DNA from: Synechococcus sp. WH 8020
GTDB taxonomy: Bacteria > Cyanobacteriota > Cyanobacteriia > PCC-6307 > Cyanobiaceae
NCBI RefSeq assembly: GCF_001040845.1
Contig: NZ_CP011941.1
Span: 2,486,890-2,550,889 of the forward strand
Direction: 5' to 3'
Length of the DNA: 64,000 bases
Shown here: positions 58,724 through 64,000 of the stretch, piece after piece
Layout of the letters: every line of letters begins with the position of its first letter
How positions within the stretch are numbered: the stretch's first letter is position 1
The notes under the pieces: generated by a model
The model's database searches: none
Seen by the model: the letters and a program-made list of their open reading frames with translations, nothing else
What the model was told of the DNA's origin: nothing
Program-made: the position numbers and the translations under genes

Positions 58724-59673
58724 ATCGGCCTTCCTTGGCTTTCGTGATAGGTGCGACTGAGCAGTTCTGCCAACAGTCCAAAGCAGAACAATTGAATTCC
58801 AGCCAACCCCAAAACCACGGCCAGCGTGAGTAAGGGCCGGTTGCCAATATCGGCGCCTTGGAGCTTGATCAGCAAGAGGTAACTGCTGGAGACCAAGCTC
58901 AATGCGATCGCAATCAATCCCACGAATCCGAACACGTACATCGGACGCGTTAGGAACCGTTTCATGAACCACACGGTGAGCAGGTCCATGAGCACGCGAA
59001 ATGTGCGATCAATTCCGTATTTGCTGCTTCCGTACTGCCTTGCCCGGTGATTCACTTTGACTTCAGTGATTCGCGCGCCTTCGATGAAAGCCAGTGCGGG
59101 TAGGAAGCGGTGAAGCTCTCCGTACAGGCGCATGTCGGAGAGAACAGCCCGGTCATAGGCCTTTAGGGAACAGCCGTAGTCATGGAGCTTCACGCCTGTG
59201 ACCCTGCCGATCAGTCGGTTGGCGATTCGCGAGGGCAGCTTTCGCTGCAGTTCGGCGTCCTGTCGTTGATGGCGCCAACCGCTCACGAGGTCATACCCCT
59301 CACGCAGCTTCGCCAGGAGCAAGGGGATGTCTGCTGGATCATTCTGTAAATCACCATCAAGGCTGACGATGATCCGGCCACGGGCCACATCAAAACCCGC
59401 TGCCATCGCAGCGGTTTGACCGTAGTTTTTGCGAAGAAGCACGCCAACGACCTCTGGCACCTCTTGGCTGACCTGTTCGAGCACTTCGGCCGTTTGATCA
59501 GACGATCCATCATTCACAAGCACCAGCTCGAAGCGCTCACCTGAGGGCCGTAGTGATGCGAGAAGTTGCTCCACCAATTCGGGGAGGCTCTCTTCTTCGT
59601 TGTAGAGCGGCACCACGACGGAGACGTCGAGACTGCTCTCCTCGTTGGCGGGTTCTGCCGGGCTCAGAGACAT
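58681..59673 (-). CDS. Family 2 glycosyltransferase (DPM1/GtrB-like)
   Basis: A 330-residue membrane GT2. The GT-A domain has VSVVVPLYNEEESLPELV near residue 18, VNDGSSDQT and the DGDLQNDP metal motif; two C-terminal hydrophobic helices (MYVFGFVGLIAIALSL and LLTLAVVLGLAGIQLFCFG) anchor it. Relatives move glucose or mannose to polyprenyl phosphate. ATG at 59673 is preferred to the TTG at 59730. Located 49 bases after the NlpC/P60 gene. Confidence 0.9.
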   Translation of the reverse strand: MSLSPAEPANEESSLDVSVVVPLYNEEESLPELVEQLLASLRPSGERFELVLVNDGSSDQTAEVLEQVSQEVPEVVGVLLRKNYGQTAAMAAGFDVARGRIIVSLDGDLQNDPADIPLLLAKLREGYDLVSGWRHQRQDAELQRKLPSRIANRLIGRVTGVKLHDYGCSLKAYDRAVLSDMRLYGELHRFLPALAFIEGARITEVKVNHRARQYGSSKYGIDRTFRVLMDLLTVWFMKRFLTRPMYVFGFVGLIAIALSLVSSSYLLLIKLQGADIGNRPLLTLAVVLGLAGIQLFCFGLLAELLSRTYHESQGRPIYRIRATLRGGRTD

Positions 59674-59722
59674 CCAGGGGTGGGGCGACGCGAGCAACTT
59701 AAGCCGGCGTCGTTGAATCTCT

Positions 59723-60460
59723 TTAAGCAAGCGTTGTGCCGTCGTGGCAGCGGGTCACCCTGCCGGCTCCGCGAAGTTCGGATCGGTAATGGCAGGCAAC
59801 GGGGTGTTGGTCAGATGGATGGATGCTGTCGATGCCAATCCCGTTGCGGCCGTGCTCTTGGCCAGAACTGTGCATGTAGCGCCCTTGTTCGAGATGGATG
59901 GCCACGTGGGTGCAGCGCTGTGCCGTGCCGAAAAACAACAAATCCCCAGGCCGCAGCAGTTGATCATTCCCCGGGCGAACCGCCACGGGGCTGCAAAACC
60001 GTTCTTGTTGGTAAGCATCTCGAGGTAACCAGATGCTTTGGCTGGCAAACGCCGTTTGCACGAGGCCTGAACAGTCGAGATCAGGGCCGATCGTGCCCCC
60101 CCATAAATAGGTGTTGGGAATCTGGGCAGCGTTCTTCAGCCAATGAAGCACCAATGGAAGTCGCCTTTGGATGCTTGCGGCATCGAGCAGGCGAGGGCTC
60201 CAATGGCTGCGCGCCACGGCCTGACTGTTGAGCTCATCGATGGCCATCCAACAGGGATATCCATCCTCAATCAATGCCGTTCTGACGCGGCGTGCGCTCG
60301 GATGTGGATCAGCGAGAACTCGAAATCCCCTGCCAGCACAGGCTTGAGTCGCTAACCCGCTGCCATGGCTGCGCGCATAGCCTTGAACATCAGCATTGAG
60401 TGTCCAGCAGCTTCCCTTCTTCAGCTGTTCGGGAGTGAGCGCTGTGCCTAGGGTCGGCAT
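59723..60460 (-). CDS. NlpC/P60 family cell-wall peptidase
   Basis: A 245-residue peptidase. The N-terminal ~95 residues look like an SH3b wall-binding module; the C-terminal domain has catalytic Cys130 in DLDCSGLVQ and His185 in CTHVAIHL, with WGGTIGPDLDCSG the family signature. It would cut peptide cross-links in peptidoglycan. No signal peptide is visible. Its start lies only 17 bases from the start of the divergent hydrolase. Confidence 0.88.
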   Translation of the reverse strand: MPTLGTALTPEQLKKGSCWTLNADVQGYARSHGSGLATQACAGRGFRVLADPHPSARRVRTALIEDGYPCWMAIDELNSQAVARSHWSPRLLDAASIQRRLPLVLHWLKNAAQIPNTYLWGGTIGPDLDCSGLVQTAFASQSIWLPRDAYQQERFCSPVAVRPGNDQLLRPGDLLFFGTAQRCTHVAIHLEQGRYMHSSGQEHGRNGIGIDSIHPSDQHPVACHYRSELRGAGRVTRCHDGTTLA

Positions 60461-60477
60461 TGACTGATGCCAGTGCT

Positions 60478-61377
60478 ATGGCGTTCTACCGTGCCGAGCC
60501 GGCGATGCAGGAGTATCTCGTCGGCTTGATTGATCGATTCGCTGACCAAGGCCGCCCTGGATTGCACGAGCAGATTGCCGTGAACTGGGTGCGCTACGAC
60601 CAATCCAATTTGTCGATGGGAAGCGGATTGGGTGCCGCCTGGGCTGACCAGAAACCGCTCTATCCAGCGAGCGTTGTGAAATTGGTCTACGCCGTTGCGG
60701 TTGAGGATTGGCTGCAAAAGGGCCTTCTCCTCGAAACGGCGGAGTTACGACGTGCCGTCAACGACATGATCGCTCTGTCCAGCAACGATGCCACTGGATT
60801 GGTGGTGGACTGTCTTACCGGCACGTCCAGTGGCCCCGACCTGCAAGGCGAAGCCTGGGTGAACTGGCAGCGTCAGCGTCAATTAGTCAACGAGTGGTTG
60901 TCGGATTTTGGTTGGGCTGAGTTTGAACGGGTGAACTGCTGCCAGAAAACCTGGGGAGATGGACCCTATGGCAGAGAGCAAAGGTTTTATGGAGAGAACA
61001 ACAGCAACCGCAATGCCTTAACAACAGCTGCAGTCTCTCGGCTGTTAGAAGCGGTGATGACCGATGGTCTGCTTTCACCTCCCGCTTGCCACCGCCTGCG
61101 TTCAGCGCTGGCGCGTTCTTTAAGTCAGGTTGAGAGGAGCGCTGATCCTGAAAATCAGGTGGATGGTTTTCTTGGGGAAGGCCTGCCAGAGAACAGCAGG
61201 CTTTGGAGTAAAGCGGGATGGATGAGTCAGGCCAGGCATGACGCCGCTTGGTGGAGTGAGCCTGAGGGCACAACACAACTGTTGGTGGTGTTCAGCGTGG
61301 GGGCTGAACGTGCCAATGACAACCAGCTCTTACCAGGTCTTGCGAGGGAATTAGCTGCTTTTGGCAAGGATCCCTGA
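60478..61377 (+). CDS. Class A beta-lactamase-like serine hydrolase
   Basis: A 299-residue penicillin-binding/beta-lactamase fold protein. The SxxK motif is ASVVKL (Ser65, Lys68), SxN is SSND (about 101-104) and a KTG-like triad is LWSKAGW in the C-terminal half. Relatives include DD-peptidases and esterases, so the substrate is not certain. No signal peptide at the ATG of 60478; 60505 is an alternative ATG. Divergent from the NlpC/P60 gene, so a wall-linked role is plausible. Confidence 0.78.
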   Translation: MAFYRAEPAMQEYLVGLIDRFADQGRPGLHEQIAVNWVRYDQSNLSMGSGLGAAWADQKPLYPASVVKLVYAVAVEDWLQKGLLLETAELRRAVNDMIALSSNDATGLVVDCLTGTSSGPDLQGEAWVNWQRQRQLVNEWLSDFGWAEFERVNCCQKTWGDGPYGREQRFYGENNSNRNALTTAAVSRLLEAVMTDGLLSPPACHRLRSALARSLSQVERSADPENQVDGFLGEGLPENSRLWSKAGWMSQARHDAAWWSEPEGTTQLLVVFSVGAERANDNQLLPGLARELAAFGKDP

Positions 61378-62036
61378 GTAATTAATGGACTGGATTCTCG
61401 ATGTTTTCTGGGAAAGATCCTGGTAATTTTGGCGGTGTTGAATCATTGTGCGCCGCTTTCCAGGTGAAAGCAGTTCGTGCAAATTCTTGTTTTTGATTAA
61501 TGTCTTGCAAGCGCTTTGTTGCGAGTTGATTCGTTTGCTCAGGTGCTCGCTTGAATCGATGGATGTTAAAGCGAATGATTGATCTGGTGATTGGGAAATC
61601 AAACCTTTGAAAAATGATTTTAACTTTGCAGCAGGGTCGTGACTTGCTCTGATTTGTAGCCATGCTTATTGCGAAGGACGGTTTGAAGAGTTTCTCCTCT
61701 CTTGGCCTTTGGTTGTTGGGGTCTTGTTGTGAAATCTTTTGGTCGAGGCCTCTCAAGGCTTTAAGCCTTGAGAGGCTCTTGAAAGAATTTGGCTTTCCCT
61801 TGGTACTCCAAGGCTGTCGCGTCAAATTAGTGCAAGGACTCCGTCCGACGATAGTTTCTCTTTTTGATCAATCTAAGAGTCTGAGTTGATCATTCGTCGT
61901 TAGCATTGAATAATGCGAATCGTTCGTCGGAACGAGTGTTTGGCCGTGAAGGCGTGAAATTTTCAGCGCACAATCTCTGTTGCTTTGACTCTTGAATTCA
62001 CAGCAAAGTGAAGAAGGAGTAGTGACTTGTTTAAAA
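61378..62036. other. 659-base intergenic region with a long palindrome
   Basis: No convincing gene. A 147-codon minus-strand and a 75-codon plus-strand frame cross it, but neither resembles a protein I know and the plus one runs through the palindrome. The region looks richer in A/T than its surroundings. It holds the hairpin at 61748-61776 and, at its right edge, a tRNA-Ser. Confidence 0.7.
61748..61776. repeat. Perfect 14-bp inverted repeat
   Basis: GCCTCTCAAGGCTT (61748-61761), a single T, and AAGCCTTGAGAGGC (61763-61776) form a near-gapless palindrome; with a natural loop it is a 12-13 pair stem. No clear T-run follows on either strand (TCTTGAAAG on plus), so it is not a simple terminator. 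Confidence 0.9.
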
Positions 62037-62125
62037 CGGAGAGGGAGGGATTCGAACCCTCGACAGAAGTTGCCTCCTGTAACTCCTTAGCAGGGAGCCG
62101 CTTTCAACCACTCAGCCACCTCTCC
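62037..62125 (-). tRNA. tRNA-Ser (anticodon GCT)
   Basis: On the minus strand: acceptor GGAGAGG/CCTCTCC, anticodon stem GCTCC/GGAGT with loop CTGCTAA (anticodon GCT), a long class II variable arm and T-loop GGTTCGAATCC. Discriminator G. CCA is not encoded. Confidence 0.96.
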
Positions 62126-62163
62126 AGCAGCAAAGCCATCGTACCAAGAGGTCTGCCAAATGC

Positions 62164-63345
62164 TCAGATTACTAAGCGAGGCAAGCGATGTTTGAAACTG
62201 CAGAGCACTTCCCAGGGGATTGAATCCGCAAGTGTTGCCCAGGATCTAGGGCTGATGGTTTGTTCGCCATCACGGCCCAGCAGGGTGACAACATCACCGC
62301 TTTCCAAGCCCTTGTGTTCCGTTGCATCGAGGATTAGCTGATCCATGGTGATGGCTCCGACTTGAGGAAGCGTTTGGCCATCGTGTAGGGCATGGATGCG
62401 TCCCGAGAGGCAGCGGCTCACTCCATCGGCATAGCCGATGCTGACAACGGCCAGGCGACTGGGGCGCTGGGTGACAAAGCGGTGCCCGTAGCTGACTCCC
62501 ACCCCTGCTGGGACTTCGCGGATCAGGCTTACTTTGGCCTTCACGCTCATTGCAGGCTCCAGGTTGAGAATCCCATCGAGATGTTCGCTGGGGCAGTGTC
62601 CATAAAGAGCTAGTCCCACACGCACTAGGTCGTGGTGAAGGCCCGGATCCCGCAGGGTTCCTGCTGAGTTTGCGAGATGCCGTTTCAGTGTTGGGCTGCG
62701 TAGCTCGCGTGTGATGCTCTCGAAGCGGTCTTCTTGGAGCTTGGTCACTTGGGCTGCGTGTCCATCTCGCTCTCCGTCCGCTAAGGCCAAATGGCTGTAG
62801 ATGCCGGAGAGGCTGAGTTGATCCAGCTGCTGGATGGCATGGGCCAGACGATTGCCATCCTTCCAGTCACATCCGAGGCGGGTCATCCCCGTATCCACCT
62901 TCAGTTGAACGGGGAAACGACGCCCACTACTGTCGGCCAGGTTTTGACAGAGCAAGGCCTCACGCATGCTGCTGAGGGTGGGCATCAGCCGCCATTGCAG
63001 GCAGGCTCTGAGGTCGTCGGGTTGGGAAAGATGGCCCAACACAAGCACCGGCTGATCGAGCCCTGCATTCCTAAGGTCAATCCCCTCCTGGAGTGTTGCG
63101 ACACCGAAGCTCGTGGCGCCGCCACGAACAGAGGCTTTGGCCACAGTTTCTGCTCCGTGGCCATAACCGTCGGCCTTGACGACAGCCATCAGATCACAGG
63201 AAGGACCAAGGTGGCGTTTGAGGGAGCGGGCATTGGCTTCGATCGCTGAATCCGACACCTCCAGCCAGGCGCGCTGGCGAGGGTTGGCCTCCACTGGATT
63301 GTGAATCCAGGGGGCGTTTCGGTCGTCGGCGATCTGATCTCGCAT
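62164..63345 (-). CDS. alr: Alanine racemase
   Basis: A 393-residue PLP enzyme giving D-alanine for peptidoglycan. The PLP Lys is in MAVVKADGYGHG (about residue 58), the catalytic Tyr in GVGVSYGHRF in the C-terminal domain, with VDTGMTRLG and RVGLALYG between. Length is normal. It lies 38 bases downstream of the tRNA-Ser on the opposite side of an HNH gene. Confidence 0.97.
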   Translation of the reverse strand: MRDQIADDRNAPWIHNPVEANPRQRAWLEVSDSAIEANARSLKRHLGPSCDLMAVVKADGYGHGAETVAKASVRGGATSFGVATLQEGIDLRNAGLDQPVLVLGHLSQPDDLRACLQWRLMPTLSSMREALLCQNLADSSGRRFPVQLKVDTGMTRLGCDWKDGNRLAHAIQQLDQLSLSGIYSHLALADGERDGHAAQVTKLQEDRFESITRELRSPTLKRHLANSAGTLRDPGLHHDLVRVGLALYGHCPSEHLDGILNLEPAMSVKAKVSLIREVPAGVGVSYGHRFVTQRPSRLAVVSIGYADGVSRCLSGRIHALHDGQTLPQVGAITMDQLILDATEHKGLESGDVVTLLGRDGEQTISPRSWATLADSIPWEVLCSFKHRLPRLVI

Positions 63346-63419
63346 GCGAGCAGGGTAGTGAAGATCACAGTGATGTCCCTGTGATTCTCGATAGCATGAC
63401 TGTTATTGAGGGGGCTTGC

Positions 63420-63920
63420 ATGGGCCAAGTTCTCGTTCTCAACGCCTCCTACGAGCCACTGAACATCACGACTTGGCGGAGAGCCATGGTGATGTTGATG
63501 AAAGGTAAAGCGGAAGGATTGGAGCATGACCAAAACAAGTTGATCCGACAAGGCACGCATCTTCCGACCGTGATCCGTCTTGTTCAGTTCGTCAGGGTGC
63601 CTTTTCGCCAGCTCCCCCTAACGCGTCGCAACGTATTTCAGCGGGATAATCATTGCTGTCAGTACTGTGGCTCGCGCACTGAACAGCTCTCCATCGATCA
63701 CGTCATGCCCCGCAGTCGGGGTGGCGGCGACAGTTGGGACAACATCACGACTGCTTGCTTGAGCTGCAATGTACGGAAGGGAAGCCGTACGCCTGAGGAG
63801 GCTGGGATGCCCTTAAATCGTGTGCCACGGCGTCCGCACAGCAGTCTCAGTTTTGAGGCTGTACGCCAGATCGATTCTGGTCGCTATTTGGAATGGGCCA
63901 AGTATGTGATCGGCGCTTAG
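63420..63920 (+). CDS. HNH endonuclease family protein
   Basis: A 166-residue HNH protein of the kind found in nearly all cyanobacteria. MGQVLVLNASYEPLNITTW is the conserved start; the zinc cysteines are in CQYCG and CLSCN, and the HNH core is SIDHVMPRSRGG. A housekeeping rather than mobile role is likely since the copy is single and stand-alone. ATG at 63420 is chosen over upstream in-frame starts because it gives the family N-terminus. Confidence 0.9.
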   Translation: MGQVLVLNASYEPLNITTWRRAMVMLMKGKAEGLEHDQNKLIRQGTHLPTVIRLVQFVRVPFRQLPLTRRNVFQRDNHCCQYCGSRTEQLSIDHVMPRSRGGGDSWDNITTACLSCNVRKGSRTPEEAGMPLNRVPRRPHSSLSFEAVRQIDSGRYLEWAKYVIGA

Positions 63921-63930
63921 TCGACCTCTG

Positions 63931-64000
63931 TCAATCAGCCTGCTCGCTGAGATCGGCCAGTTTGCCTCGTTGTTCTTCAGCGATACAGGCATCGATGACA
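63931..64000 (-). CDS. prfA: C-terminal end of a probable peptide chain release factor 1 (5' part outside window)
   Basis: The minus strand reads VIDACIAEEQRGKLADLSE then a stop at 63931-63933. This resembles the end of release factor 1 (E. coli ends with an IIQEHQADQLAALSE-like tail). Only 22 residues are seen, so the call is tentative. Confidence 0.55.
   Translation of the reverse strand, partial: VIDACIAEEQRGKLADLSEQAD

Noticed and set aside
61382-61825. 147-codon minus-strand frame in the 0.66 kb gap
   Set aside because: No similarity to known proteins and it reads through the palindrome; low-complexity basic translation suggests chance.
63420-63920. HNH gene as part of a mobile intron or homing element
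   Set aside because: No intron, repeats or interrupted host gene are visible; this HNH family is a standard single-copy cyanobacterial gene.

Overview
The window reads as chromosome from a marine picocyanobacterium of the Synechococcus type (subcluster 5.1-like). It holds photosystem genes (psbA, psaA-psaB, psaI-psaL), ferredoxin-dependent glutamate synthase, LL-diaminopimelate aminotransferase, a cyanobacterial-type RNase E, an MPBQ methyltransferase for tocopherol/plastoquinone, and marine-type compatible-solute genes. Genes are tightly packed with short spacers and many ATGA overlaps. No insertion sequence, prophage, CRISPR array or rRNA operon was seen. The strain is inferred by gene content only.

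Layout. 1-2.9 kb: 3' end of ftsH, a KDPG-type aldolase, a basic protein with a histone H1-like tail, and aroC. 3.0-12.4 kb: an osmolyte island. It has glycine betaine synthesis from glycine (GSMT and SDMT, with a DUF985 cupin in the same operon), a divergent glycine betaine ABC transporter (proVWX), and the glucosylglycerate genes gpgS, a GH13_18 phosphorylase and gpgP. 12.5-16.5 kb: an OsmC protein, a fused PyrF-PyrE, and an unusual fusion of a periplasmic solute-binding domain to a TRIC-type channel. 16.6-19.5 kb: psbA encoding a Glu130 (high-light type) D1, divergent from a B12-type radical SAM protein linked by annotation to high-light acclimation. 19.4-28.9 kb: CPBP protease, clpS, dapL, a large radical SAM/DUF2344 protein, rne with a structured leader, rnhB, a DUF1997 protein and pheA.

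29-35.8 kb: MPBQ methyltransferase and a LON-domain protein, then the str-type translation operon rpsL-rpsG-fusA-tuf-rpsJ and a divergent-Cys HesB/IscA-like protein. 35.8-46.9 kb: phosphodiester glycosidase family protein, gltB, a YCII protein, lipA, tRNA-Pro(CGG), a CbiG-CobJ fusion and a secreted or anchored protein of unknown function. 47-58.1 kb: psaA-psaB behind a leader made of consecutive hairpins, the last of which covers the ribosome binding site; a bicupin; a fatty acid desaturase; an RND pump gene with no adaptor gene beside it; and psaI-psaL. 58.2-64 kb: HEAT-repeat protein, GT2 glycosyltransferase, NlpC/P60 peptidase, class A beta-lactamase-like hydrolase, a 0.66 kb gap with a long palindrome, tRNA-Ser(GCT), alr, an HNH endonuclease and the 3' end of a probable prfA.

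The most interesting items are the solute-binding/TRIC fusion, the hairpin-rich psaA and rne leaders, the compact osmolyte island with its probable glucosylglycerate phosphorylase and betaine-operon cupin, and the unexplained palindrome near 61.75 kb.
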